A stretch of 64,000 nucleotides of DNA from Malus domestica (taxonomy: Eukaryota; Streptophyta; Magnoliopsida; Rosales; Rosaceae): assembly GCF_042453785.1 (NCBI RefSeq), contig NC_091673.1, positions 16,463,501-16,527,500 of the forward strand, given 5' to 3'. The translations under genes were made by a program, and so were the position numbers. The first letter of the stretch is position 1, and every line of letters begins with the position of its first letter. Positions 34,515 through 46,970 of this stretch are shown here, piece after piece. The notes below the pieces were generated by a model. It saw nothing but the letters and a program-made list of their open reading frames with translations. It searched no databases and was not told the origin of the DNA.

Positions 34515-34990
34515 TAAGAAATATGGCCTTGCACTGTTCATTAAAATATTAATTTCTTGGAGGGCAAGTGACACACCCCAACCGAGATTGAGGCATGTTG
34601 GCCGTCATGTAAGGGTAACGTAGCCATGTGCATAGTGCAAAAGCAATAATCATAATAGAGAGTACGAATAAATGAAAACCAACTCATAAGAGTACTAGTA
34701 AAGACAAGTACTAGAATATGTGTGAATACACAATCAGAGCGTAGGTAGCCTAAGTTCAGTCCAGAAGACAAGTACTGATTAAACGACACCCAAAGATGCC
34801 CTACATTTGTGATAATCTGTCAGAACCTCCAATTAATCCTCGTGAGCCACCAACAAACAAGCTTATCTAAAACCTGGAGAGGCGCAAAACAGAAAGTGTG
34901 AGTGGGCAAAAATAAAGCTTTTCAAAACCATTTCATTTATCAAATGCTCTAACCCCTCACCGTAAAACATGTATAATTTTCCCAGAAATA

Positions 34991-35026
<36 letters not shown>

Positions 35027-35328
35027 ATCATGCTTCACATATCCATATTCATAAGTATGCCATGCCAAAATATAAAACAGAATAAGTAACTAAGGTGAAA
35101 ATAAATTCATGGAAAATAACATATTAGCTGGAACCCCTGCAGAGCTCTGTACGGCTGAATTCATAACTCATTAGTCAATCTAGCAGGAGTCACCGCAAGT
35201 GACCTATATACACTACACTGCACACGAGTCGGAACCACTGTAAAGGTCTGTACGACAAGACTGGGTGTAATATAATTATGCTCAATGCTATGCTCTCATG
35301 ATAGCTGTGCGATAAATTGCTAGTCACC

Positions 35329-37329
35329 TGATAGGAGCATATTTATGCGACTTAGTGAGCTTGTTCTTGTGCATTTACGTTGTGTTTTCTTAGTTAAATT
35401 AGTCTTTTAAACTATTTTAATGTGTTTTCAGGTTTTAAGGGCAAAGTATGCAAAGTAGTTCATTTTGGAGCCTTTTGGAGCAAAATTGAGCTTGGAATGG
35501 ATATCACATGCTTGGAATGAAAGGAATGGACGAGAACGAAGAAGTCCTAATTGAAGAAGGATTCCTAATCAACGGAGGAGTCCTAGTCAAAGATGGATTC
35601 CTTGAAGAATAAGGATTCCTACTCAAATAAGGTTTCCTCCTTGAAGTAGGAAAGTTAAGCCTAAAGTTTCCTATTTTGGGTTGATTTTTCCTAAACCTAA
35701 ATGGCCTTAAGTTTCAGCAACATTGAAGGTTTCCTAAGCATTTTTGGACACAAAGGAAGGTTCTAGAGCACTTCCCTATCATTGCCGCACCTAAGTCGTT
35801 CTAGAACCCTTTTTCCTTGCCTTGCAAGGCTTTCTAGAAGCCTTATCATATCAGCCGCACCCTTAGCCCTTTTCTTCTTTGGATTCTAATTTCTTTGGCC
35901 CTAATCCTTATTTTCTGCTAAGTCCAAGTCCTAACCTGATTTCCCTAGGGTTTTATGTGCCTATATATACTCTCATTCATCCCTTGGCCGAATCACCACC
36001 TCTCGTATACATCATTCACGCCAGAAATTCATCCTTGCTCTCTGCCGCAGCCACCACCACCACTCTTCCATAATTCCTAACCAAAACCACCCCTTACCGC
36101 ACCACCCATCTATCATAAACACCACCATACCATCCCCCATCCATTCCACACCATTCATAACCCCAAAACCTGTCCCCAAGCTTTGTGCCGCAGCAATGAT
36201 GAAGGAGAAGTTCGTGGATGCACCTGCTATCCAAGTTGGCGCATTTAGGTGTTCTCTTTCTTTGGATTTCAATGTCTAAATTTATTTATCTTTGCTTTGT
36301 GCGTATGAGGAACTAAACCCCCTTGGCTAGGGGGGGATTCGAAACCATGTTTATGCTTGCTATATAATTTGATTACTTTCAATTGTGTTTCATAAGTTGT
36401 GAATTCAATTTGCTTATCTATATGAATTAAAACTGATTTGTGTGTGTAGGTTGAGAGTGCACGCTTAATTTTCATGCATGAATCTAATGCTAGGATATAA
36501 AGGAGTTTCACCTAATCGTTATGAACTTATATTCAAGAGTAGTAAAGGTTGCTAATCACAATCGTGCTAAGTAAATTCTTGGCATAAGTTTCATGCAATT
36601 CATAGTAACAAGTGCCTCGTCAATGCTTATGCTTTTCATAGAACTTAATGATTCTTGCTTGTATCTTTATTATGTAATTCATGTAGGGAACTTGTGGGGA
36701 ATGCTTTGGGTTGTTGTATGTAATCATCCAATTCAATAACTTTAGGAAAATCTGAGGGTTAATTAGTGCAATTCACGGTTAATCTGGGGCGTTGAGGATT
36801 CATAGTTTATTGAAAAGCAATTGGAAATCGTTTTGTATGCAAGTGTGACATATGTGGAGAAGAACCTCCTAGCTAGCCAATCCTTCATCTAATTCACCCA
36901 ATTTCGTCTACAATTTGTTTAAATCTTGTTTGTTTTATTTCACTTAATTTTCGTCCACCTTTTTTCTTTGGAGTGTCTAACTAGTTAGAATATATTTTAG
37001 AGTGTGTTTTTAAGTGTTTTGAGTCAAGAAAACCCAAAAATTTGTCCAAAGGAGTGTTAGAGTTCAAATCTGCCTAGTTTGTGTTTTTAGGCAGATTTGA
37101 GTGTTTTTGTGCTGTTTTGAGTCTTTTGAGTTGTTTTAGTGTTTTAGAGTTTAGTTTTGCATTCTTTGAGTCTAGTTTAGTGTTTTAAACTTTGTTTTAC
37201 GTTTTTGAGTCAGTTTTAAGTGTTTTAGCAATCCCTCTTAATCCCCGGCTTAGAATGATCCATACTTACATACTTTGCTACAATTGATAAAAAGAGGGTT
37301 TAATTTGTGTGCTTATATATTTGGCATCA
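35329..37329 (+). repeat. 5' LTR of the Athila-type element
   Basis: TG...CA ends. A TATA-like box (ctatatatactctc) is at about 35962-35975. Small open frames inside (for example 35879-36073) are repeated at the same place in the 3' LTR and are not genes. Confidence 0.93.
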
Positions 37330-37335
37330 AATTTT

Positions 37336-37353
37336 TGGTGCCGTTGCCGGGGA
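37336..37353 (+). promoter_or_regulatory. Primer-binding site of the Athila-type element
   Basis: tggtgccgttgccgggga, seven bases after the LTR end, matches the complement of the Asp-tRNA 3' end (TGGCGCCGTTGCCGGGGA) with one mismatch, as is usual for Athila elements. Confidence 0.85.
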
Positions 37354-37452
37354 TTAGCAAAGTTGCTAATCCCTTGGATCTTTTATTTTGTTTTGTTTTA
37401 ATTAATTCCAGATTCTGACCTTGTTTTGTTTTCTTGTTTTAGGTACTAGTTT

Positions 37453-39060
37453 ATGGCTCGGAGTTCTCATCCGGTTCTTGAACATATCTTGGACTTTGAC
37501 GACGATTTCGAGCGAGAGTTGAGACGAAAGAGGAAGAATCCAAAACCTAGTGAATCAAGTTCAAATTCAGAGGCCGAATTTGAGTTTGAGGAGGAAGAAC
37601 CCACGACAAGGGTGGGTGAAGTAGTGCAAGACATGGCAGCGGAGAACCGAACGATCAAGGAGCTTTCCGCTGCGGGATTAGATAATGCCGCACCCTTATG
37701 CATCTAATATCCCGCGGCTGCTCAAGGCAAGACTGAGGAATTCGAGTTGAAGTCAGGCTTGTTGCACCATATTCCGAAGTACCATGGGTTGTCCATGGAA
37801 GATCCCAACAAGCACTTGAAGGAGTTCGAGGTGGTGTGTTCAAACATGACTCCTATCAACGTTGACGGGAGCATATTGAAGATGAAGGCGTTTCCCTTTT
37901 CTCTTATGGAAAAGGCAAAAGATTGGTTGTATGAATTAGCTCCCGGAACTGTCACATCTTGGGAGAGCATGAAACGGGCCTTCTTAGAGAAGTTTTTCCC
38001 AACTTCTCGAGTCATTCTTCTACGAAAAAGGATAAGTGGAATACAGCAAGATGAAGGTGAATCTTTTCCTACTTATTATGAACGTTTTAAATCTCTTGTT
38101 GCTTCTTGTCCACAACATCAAATGAAGGAGGAGCTTCTTCTACAATACTTTTACGAGGGGCTTCTACCAATTAAACGTCAAATGCTAGATACCTTAGCGG
38201 GAGGAGCCTTGGTGGACAAGACCCCCACGGCTGCAAAGACATTGATTGCTAATCGAGCATTGAATGCTCAACAGTACGAAGGTGTTGGACAAAGGAGCAC
38301 CCCACGGCAACACCAAGTGAATGAGGTAAGTGCTATTTCCGAACTTCAAAATCAAATGGCTAACCTTACTACTCTTCTTTCTCAGGTTGTGGAGGGACCA
38401 AAAGTACAAAATGTGGCTGCTTGTGACGTGTGCTCCATGCAAGGACATCTCACTGACAAGTGCCCACAATTAATTGAGAACGGAGGGTGGGAGACACTCA
38501 ATGCCGTGGGTTTTGAGCAGCAATACCAACAAAGAAATGATCATTTTTCTAATACGTACAATCCGGGATGGAAGGATCATCCAAATTTCAAATGGAGAGA
38601 ACCCCAACAAGGCCAACAACAAAGTGCATTTAGGCAACAACCCCCGGGTTTCTATCAAAAACCGTTTGCACCCACACAATCTCAAGCACAACCCGCCCAA
38701 AACAAATCAGGTTCGTCTATTGATAATGATCAGATTTTTCAATTATTAACTTCTATGGCGCATGGTATACAAACTAGGGACAAAAAGGTGGACGAGTTGG
38801 AGAAACAAGTAGGGCAAATTGTGGAGTTCATGGGACAATTTCGAGAGCAAGGCAAGTTGCCTAGTTCAACCATTGTGAATCCGAAAGGAGGCTTTGAATA
38901 TGCCAAGGCAATCATGCTAAGGAGTGGAAAAGAAGTTGGAACTGATCCACAACCATCTAAATCAGCCCAAAGAGAGGACAAGAAGTTGCAATTCGAAGAG
39001 GAGGATCAAGCCAAAACCTCCTACATCCTAGAATCAATCCAATCCGTCCAAATCAGGTAG
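37453..39060 (+). pseudogene. Athila-type gag with one internal stop
   Basis: Starts MARSSHPVLEHILDFDDD. A TAA at 37705-37707 interrupts an otherwise single frame that continues to 39060. The capsid core contains WESMKRAFLEKFFPTSR and ESFPTYYERFKSLVASCP (Retrotrans_gag). A CDVCSMQGHLTDKCPQ zinc knuckle lies at about 38423-38470. The C-terminal part is Gln-rich. A one-base shift near 39055 disconnects it from the protease frame. Confidence 0.9.
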
Positions 39061-39073
39061 GGAAGTTCCAATT

Positions 39074-39859
39074 GTGATTAATTCTAACGTTGTTCCTCCA
39101 AATGTATCTTTTCCTCGTAGGTTTATGCAATCAAAGAAGGAGGAGGTTGAAAAGGACATCTTGGAAACGTTTAGAAAAGTTCAAGTCAATATCCCCATTT
39201 TGGATGCAATTAAGCAAGTCCCGAGGTATGCCAAGTTTTTGAAGGAACTTTGCACCACTAGGAAGAGAATTTCGACCAAGGAAGTTGTAAAAGTAGGTGA
39301 AAACGTCTCAGCCATCTTGCAACGCAAACTGCCCCCTAAATGCAAAGATCCGGGTAGTTTTACAATTCCTTGTGTCATTGGTAATACTCGTTTTGAATCT
39401 GCCATGTTAGATTTAGGTGTATCTATAAATGTCATGCCATATTCAATTTATGCATCTATGAACTTAGGAGAGTTGAAAAATGATGGTGTGATTATACAAT
39501 TGGCCGATAAATCTAATGCCTATCCAAAGGGAGTTTTGAAAGATGTTTTAGTGCAGGTTAATCATTTAATCTTTCTGGCGGATTTCTACGTGCTTGAGAT
39601 GGACGAGTTGGACCATGCCCCGTCATTGCCCATCCTCCTTGGAAGGCCATTCATGAAAACGGCCCAGACAAAGATTGATGTGTTTAATGGAACGTTGACG
39701 ATGGAGTTTGATGGGGAAGTTATTAATTTCAATCTTTCTGATTTTATGAAGTATCCTAGTGAGAAGCATTCATGTTTTGCAATTGATGTAATTGACTCTT
39801 TGGCACAGGACCATTTTGACAAATTGAAGGACGATGCACTTGAATTAGTCATTGCATGA
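39074..39859 (+). pseudogene. Athila-type protease
   Basis: The 261-codon frame has the retropepsin segment SAMLDLGVSINVMPYSIY, where L-D-L-G-A-S-[IV]-N-V-M is the usual Athila form; the catalytic Asp is kept and Ala is replaced by Val. SLPILLGRPFMKTA gives the second conserved part. It ends at a TGA in a region with further stops before the reverse transcriptase. Confidence 0.85.
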
Positions 39860-40324
39860 GGAATGGACATGCAAAATATGGAAGCAGCAACCATGCACAC
39901 CCACGACATGCATGAAGTTTCCCTTGCTGTGCCCCATAGTGATGGTGTCATTGAGATGGTGGCTGCCCTTGAATCATTGCCACCATAATCTGGTCAGTTG
40001 TTGGACCCAATTTTAAGTTCAGTTTCGGCTAATAAGATGCTTCCCTCAGTTATGCAGCCACCTACACTTGAACTTAAGCCATTGCCTAGTCATTTGAAGT
40101 ACGTGTTCTTGGGGAATGATGAGACATTGCCCGTCATCATCTCATGCTCACTCACGGCACAAGAAGAGGGTAAGTTGGTGAGGGTGCTAAAGGAGTACAA
40201 AACGGTAATTGGATGGACATTGGCTGACATAAAAGGAATTAGCCCTACTACATGCATGCATCGCATACTTTTAGAGGAGGGGTCTAAAACATCTTGAGAG
40301 ACTCAACGCCGACTCAACCCTCCT

Positions 40325-41934
40325 ATGATGGAAGTTGTGAAGAAGGAGATCATCAAGCTTTTAGATTGTGGAGTAATCTATCCAATCTCGGATAGTAGGT
40401 GGGTTTCGCCAGTTCAATGCGTGCCAAAGAAATCTGGAGTGACAATGATAGAAAATGCCGAAAAAGAGCTTATGCCTACTCACATTCAAACCGGTTGGAG
40501 GGTGTGTATCGACTATATGAAGCTACCACAAGGAAGGATCACTTCCCCTTGCCATTCATTGATCAAATGCTTGAGAGGTTAGCCGGTTATGCTTTATATT
40601 GTTTTCTTGATGGTTATTTTGGTTATAATCAAATTGTCATAGCACCCGATGACCAAGAAAAAGCCACATTCACATGCCCTTATGGTACATTTGCTTATTG
40701 TCGCATGCCTTTTGGTTTATGTAATGCACCTGCCACATTTCAAAGATGCATGATGAGCATATTTTTTTATTATGTTGAGAAAATTATTGAAGTTTTTATG
40801 GATGATTTCAGCGTTTTTGGTGATTCATTTGATGGTTGTTTGCATAATCTCAGTTTGATCTTAAAACGATGCGTTGAAACTAACCTTGTTCTTAATTGGG
40901 AAAAATGTCATTTCATGGTTAAACAAGGCATAGTTTTAGGTCATATCATCTCTGAAAACGGCATTGAGGTTAATAAGTCAAAGATAGATCTTGTACGTCA
41001 CTTACCCTCTCCTACTTCGGTTAGAGAGGTTCGTTCTTTTCTTGGCCATGCAGGTTTCTATCGTAGGTTCATCAAAGACTTCTTAAAGGTTTCCCAACCT
41101 CTTTGCCGACTCCTACAAAAAGATGTGGCGTTTGATTTTAATGAGGAATGCACGGCATCATTCAACCAACTCAAGGAGTTGTTGACCACGGTACCAATCA
41201 TTGTCCCACCTGATTGGAGCCTACCTTTCGAGCTTATGTGTAATGCGTCTAATTACGTGTTAGGGGCTATTTTAGGACAAAGGAAAGACAAGAGGCCGCA
41301 TGTCATCTACTATGCCTCACGGACATTGAATGATGCGCAATTGAACTATTCCACTACGGAAAAAGAACTTATTGCCGTTGTTTTTGCTTTATATAAATTT
41401 AGATCATATCTAATTGGTACTAAAGTAATTGTTTTCACTGATCATGCAGCTCTGAAGTACTTGCTCACTAAAAAGGACCCAAAGCCACGGTTAATTCGTT
41501 GGATGTTGCTACTTCAAGAGTTCGACATTGAGATTCGGGACAAGAAGGGCAGTGAAAACGTGGTGGCTGACCACCTAAGCCGAATGGTGCATAATGAGGA
41601 ATCCCTACCCATTGCCGAGACATTCCTCGATGAACAATTGCTGTCCATAAAGGTAAGTGAGCCTTGGTATGCCGATTTGGTAAATTTTTTGGTGTCAAAA
41701 CGAATTCCTAGCATTTTCACTAGGCACCAACATGATAAGTTAAGGCATGATGCACAGTTTTATGTATGGGATGATCCCTATTTATGGAAATTTTGCCCTG
41801 ATCAAATTGTACGTCGATGTGTGCATGATTCTGAATTTCATTTTATTCTAAGCTTTTGTCATACATATGCATGTGGTGGGCACTTTGGCACACAAAGAAC
41901 AGCATTTAATATGTTACAATGTAGATTCTATTGA
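40325..41934 (+). pseudogene. Athila-type reverse transcriptase and RNase H
   Basis: The RT N-terminus is at 40325-40582 ([30 protein letters not shown]). A frameshift at about 40560 moves it into a long frame to 41934. That frame holds [27 protein letters not shown], the catalytic FMDDFSVFG, and RNase H signatures [31 protein letters not shown] and [10 protein letters not shown]. Catalytic Asp residues are present. It continues into the integrase zinc finger region before stopping. Confidence 0.92.
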
Positions 41935-42960
41935 CCTAGTATTTTTAAGGATGCTAGAACTTTTTGCTTAACATGTGATAAATGCCAAAGAATGGGTAAC
42001 ATAGGTGTTAGGGATCAAACGCCGTAAGTTTCTATCCTTAATGTTGAAATTTTTGATGTTTGGGGTATTGATTTTATGGGTCCATTTCCTTCCTCGAATG
42101 GTTTCATGTATATTTTGCTTGCGGTGGATTATGTGTCGAAGTGGGTGGAAGCAAAAGCCACCCGGACTAATGATTCTAAAGTGGTTGCAGATTTTATTAG
42201 AACTAACATATTTGCAAGGTTTGATATGCCACGTGTAATCATAAGTGATGGAGGGTCTCATTTTTGCAACCTTTTTTTAGGTGTTATTGAGGAAATACAA
42301 TGTCAACCATAAGGTTTCTACACCTTACCATCCTCAAACAAATGGCCAAGCAGAGGTGTCTAACCGAGAGATCAAGCAAATCCTAGAGAAGATCGTTGGG
42401 CCAACAAGGAAGGATTGAAGCTTACGCTTAGATGACGCACTGTGGGCATATCGTACGGCGTACAAAACACCCATTAGGATGTCCCCATTTAGGCTCATTT
42501 ATGGCAAGCCATGCCATCTTCCCGTTGAATTGGAACACAAAGCTCATTGGGCCGTCAAGAAGTTCAACATGAATCTAGATGCAGCAGGAAGTCATAGAAA
42601 ATTCCAGTTGAATGAATTTGAAGAGATAAGGCATGAGGCATACGAGAATGCTAGTATTTACAAGGAGAAGACCAAAGCTTTTCATGATAAAATGATTCGT
42701 GGCAAAACATTCTCCATAGGGCAGAAAGTGCTATTGTTCAATTCCCGTTTACGTTTGTTTCCCAGTAAGTTACATTCTAAGTAGATTGGACCATTTGTTA
42801 TTACTAATGTTTTTGTTCATGGTTCATTCCAAATACAAAGCTTGAAAACGGGACATGAATTCAAGGTCAATGGGCATCGATTGAAGCCATACTATGACAA
42901 CTTTGTGGAGCATGCTGTGGATGACATCCTCCTGCATGCCGTGGGCTCCAATGGGGAGTG
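41868..42960 (+). pseudogene. Athila-type integrase
   Basis: [19 protein letters not shown] and CLTCDKCQRMGN form the HHCC zinc-binding region. The core has [25 protein letters not shown] and, after a frameshift near 42285, [15 protein letters not shown], so D, D and E are all visible. Stops at about 41932, 42028, 42418 and 42784 and one frameshift interrupt it. The C-terminal part (42479-42784) is typical for the lineage. The frame ends at a TGA at about 42959. Confidence 0.88.
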
Positions 42961-44958
42961 AATGTGTTCTTCGTCCGGCTGCACGATGTTAAAGCAAGCG
43001 CTTCTTGGGAGGCAACCCATGCATTCAACAAAGGAAGACCAATGAAGCACTCGAATTCCAGATTTGCGTTCCTCAAACCCTTCTCTTTGTTGTTGTTTCA
43101 TTTCTGCCATGTTTAGTGTGTTTCGTTGCTATTTGTGCTTATTTATGTTTTGTTTGTGTGAGTTTATGCTTGAAACATTGAGGACAATGTTTGCTTTAAG
43201 TGTGTGGGGGGGGTTAAATAAGTGCTTTTGATGCAAATTTGTAGGATTTTATCACCCACAACTTCCAATGTTGTTCCTTGCTATTTTTAAGTGGTTTTAA
43301 GCTGTTTTGATGCATTTTAGTGTGTTTTACATAAAAATCCGAAAATCCCAGAAAAAAATTGAAAAATTGTTTTGAAAAAAAAACCAAAAAGAGTTGTTTT
43401 GATTTGTTTTTGTGTATTTGTTTGTGTCTTAGGGTACCTTCCAACACAATGATGAGGATTCAGTTTTTAATTGCATGACTGTTAAAGAGAGTTATAAACA
43501 TGGATGAAAGTTTGATTTCCTCTTTGGTTTATGCTTGGTTGTGGTTATAACTTATGAATTCACATGCAATCATAAAGGAAAAAAAATTAGCTTTTGTAAC
43601 ATGCTTGAAGGAAGGAACTCAAACTAACACTACAACCTTGTGAGACTTGAGCCTAAACGTTTATTTGGAGAGTTAATAATCTGTGCATTATTGTTTTCTA
43701 AAGTTGTTGCATGATCTCATTATTCTTTGCTTGGTTACTATTTAGAAGGCGTTTCATCATTTAGTTCCAAATGATAGAACTCATGCCCATTTCATTGGAA
43801 GCATGCTATTGATTTGCATAACACATATTCAAGATGGAGTTGTGTAGTGATCACCACCAAAGCCAAACTGCCGTGTGCCCTAATTCATTATGTGTTTAAG
43901 TTCAACCCCGTTGAGCCTTGTGTAGCCTATGTTCTTTGTTAACCCACATCATCCTCACCTAGCCTAGATTAGGACCATCCATACCCTTGTTCTTGAAGCA
44001 TAGTAAAGCACGACTCAAGATGAATTCCTTTTCATCAATGTATTGCAGAAAACAAGTGTGGGGGAAGGGATGTGTGTGTGTGCCAAGGACTTTCATGTGG
44101 CACGGGTAGAAAAAAAGAAAAAATAACAAAATAACAAAAAAAACAAAAAAAGAGAGAAAAAATTCGTGGAAAATAGAAAGAAGAAAAGAAAAGTTGTGAA
44201 AAGTATGGAAAAGAGTGAAAGAGATGTGAAAACAAGCTCTAAAGTTGATTGTTGAAGATAGGGTCCAAAACATTCAATTCGGCCCTAAGTGTTGTATGAC
44301 TCTTCCCTTTGTGTTTAAAAGTTGATTTCTACATTCTAAAGTGAATTCTAAGTTGCAACTTCACTACTTTGCTTGCTATTGCTTTAAGAACATTTGTTAT
44401 CCCTATCCTTTCTTTGTTAGCCATTACCCTTAGCCCCGTTACAACCCTTGACTTCTATCTTGAGTGTTATGTGTTTCAATTTGTGGAGTTTGAAGTGGTA
44501 TGAGCATATGGTGTCACTGGTTCTCGCATTTAAGTAGTAGCATTCCATTCATGAGATCATATCTAAATGCTTATTAACTTCAGAAATTGCTTTCTTTGTT
44601 ATACATATATGTGAGCGTTCGTTTTCATGTCTACATCAATCTTCTCACCTATAACTAGTATAGGGTGTGTAGTTAGAAAATCTGAGTGAAAATTGAGGGC
44701 ATATCTTGTAATGAATTGAGCAAATTCTCTAAGGCATGTTACTACATTCAAAACATCGTTTTAATTGGTTAAATGTGAACTAGTAAGTGGTGACTATGGT
44801 TAAGTATGTGCTTAAGTATGAAGATGACTAAAATCTGTGGGAATGATGATTTTTAATATGTCATGTGTATTGGAACTCCCTGAGGCAAACGTTGGAAGGG
44901 TTAGGTTTTGTTTGTTTGTTTTGCTTGAGGACTAGCAAAAGCTAAGTGTGGGGGAATT
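42961..44958 (+). other. Athila 3' non-coding region with repeated polypurine-like motifs
   Basis: Two kilobases between integrase and 3' LTR without an env-like open frame. The motif aagtgtg(tg)ggggg occurs at about 43198-43213, 44050-44063 and 44943-44955; only the last directly borders the LTR and is the working polypurine tract. An A/G-rich run lies at 44108-44225. Confidence 0.75.
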
Positions 44959-46970
44959 TGATAGGAGCATATTTATGCGACTTAATGAGCTTGTTCTTGT
45001 GCATTTACATTGTGTTTTCTTAGTTAAATTAGTCTTTTAAGCTATTTTCATATGTTTTCAGGTTTTAAGGGCAAAGTATGCAAAGTAGTGCATTTTGGAG
45101 CCTTTTGGAGCAAAATTGAGCTTGGAATGGATATCACATGCTTGGAACGAAAGGAATGGACGAGAACGAAGGAGTCCTAATTGAAGAAGGATTCCTAATC
45201 AACGGAGGAGTCCTAGTCAAAGATGGATTCCTAGAAGAATAAGGATTCCTACTCAAATAAGGTTTCCTACTTGAAGTAGGAAAGTTAAGCCTAAAGTTTC
45301 CTATTTTGGGTTGATCTTTCCTAAACCTAAATGGCCTTAAGTTTCAGCAACATTGAAGGTTTCCTAAGCATTTTTGGACACAAAGGAAGGTTCTAGAGCA
45401 CTTCCCTATCATTGCCGCACCTAAGTCATTCTAGAACCCTTTTTCCTTGCCTTACAAGGCTTTCTAGAAGCCTTATCATATCAGCCACACCCCTTAGCCC
45501 TTTTCTCCTTTGGATTTTGATTTCTTTGGCCCTAATCCTTATTTTCTGCTAAGTCCAAGTCCTAACCTGATTTCCCTAGGGTTTTATGTGCCTATATATA
45601 CTCTCATTCATCCTTTGGCCGAATTACCACCTCCCGTATACATCATTTACGCCAGAAATTCATCCTTGCTCTCTGCCGCAGCCACCACCACCACTCTTCC
45701 ATAATTCCTAACCAAAACCACCCTTTGCCGCACCACTCATCCATCCTAAACACCACCATACCATCCCCCATCCATTCCACACCATTCATAACCCCAAAAC
45801 ATGTCCCCAAGCTTTGTGCCGCAGCAAGGACGAAGGAGAAGTTCGTGGATGCACCTGTTGTCCAAGTTGGCGCGTCTAGGTGTTCTCTTTCTTTGGATTT
45901 CAATGTCTAAATTTATTTATCTTTGCTTTGTGCGTATGAGGAACTAAACCCCATTGGCTAGGGGGGGATTCGAAACCATGTTTATGCTTGCTATATAATT
46001 TGATTACTTTCAATTGTGTTTCATAAGTTGTGAATTCAATTTGCTTATCTATATGAATTAAAACTGATTTGTGTGTGTTGGTTGAGAGTGCACGCTTAAT
46101 TTTCATGCATAAATCTAATGCTAGGATATAAGGGAGTTTCACCTAATCGTTATGAACTTATATTCAAGAGTAGTAAAGGTTGCTAATCACAATCGTGTCA
46201 AGTAAATTCTTGGCATAAGTTTCATGCAATTCATAGTAACAAGTGCCTCGTCAATGCTTATGCTTTTCATAGAACTTAATGATTCTTACTTGTATCTTTA
46301 TTATGAAATTCATGTAGGGAACTTGTGGGGAATGCTTTGGGTTGTTGTGTGCAATCATCCAATTCAATAACTTTAGAAAAATCTGAGGGTTAATTAGTGC
46401 AATTCACGGTTAATCTGGGGCGTTGAGGATTCATAGTTTATTGAAAAGAAATTGGAAATCGTTTTGTATGCAAGTGTGACATGTGTGGTGAAGAACCTCC
46501 TAGCTAGCCAATCATTCATCTAATTCACCCAATTTCGTCTACAATTTGTTTAAATCTTGTTTGTTTTATTTCACTTAATTTTCGTCCAAAACCAAATCCC
46601 CTTTTTCTTTGGAGTGTCTAACTAGTTAGAATATATTTTAGAGTGTGTTTTTAAGTGTTTTGAGTCAAGAAAACCCAAAAATTTGTCCAAAGGAGTGTTA
46701 GAGTTCAAATCTGCCCAGTTTGTGTTTTTAGGCAGATTTGAGTGTTTTTGTGCTGTTTTGAGTCTTTTGAGTTGTTTTAGTGTTTTAGAGTTTAGTTTTG
46801 CATTCTTTGAGTCTAGTTTAGTGTTTTAAACTTTGTTTTACGTTTTTGAGTCAGTTTTAAGTGTTTTAGCAATCCCTCATAATCCCCGGCTTAGAACGAT
46901 CCCTACTTACCTACTTTGCTACAATTGATAAAAAGAGGGTTTAATTTGTGTGTTTATATATTTCGCATCA
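44959..46970 (+). repeat. 3' LTR of the Athila-type element
   Basis: About 2,012 bp, nearly identical to 35329-37329 on reading side by side. It differs by scattered substitutions and an insertion of about 12 bp near 46587 (aaaccaaatccc). It ends CGCATCA, then tcacc. Confidence 0.93.

Larger units (their letters stand above)
35329..46970 (+). mobile_element. Athila-type Ty3/gypsy retrotransposon, structurally complete, 11.6 kb
   Basis: LTRs of about 2.0 kb at 35329-37329 and 44959-46970 begin TGATAGGAGC and end CGCATCA or GGCATCA. A perfect 5-bp duplication tcacc flanks the element (35324-35328 and 46971-46975), inside the chromovirus LTR. An Asp-tRNA-type primer-binding site follows the 5' LTR and a purine-rich tract (gtgtgggggaat) precedes the 3' LTR. 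gag-pol is present with stops and frameshifts. The FMDDFSVFG box and the long 3' non-coding region fit the Athila lineage. The two LTRs show few differences by eye, so the insertion is relatively young. Confidence 0.95.

Noticed and set aside
35879-36272. Open frames on both strands, repeated at 45510-45903
   Set aside because: They lie inside the Athila LTRs and appear twice because the LTR does; no protein family recognised.
43959-44273. Minus-strand Phe-rich frame of 104 codons, a possible env-like or membrane protein
   Set aside because: It comes from an A/G-rich tract of the Athila 3' region on the opposite strand to the element; not env.
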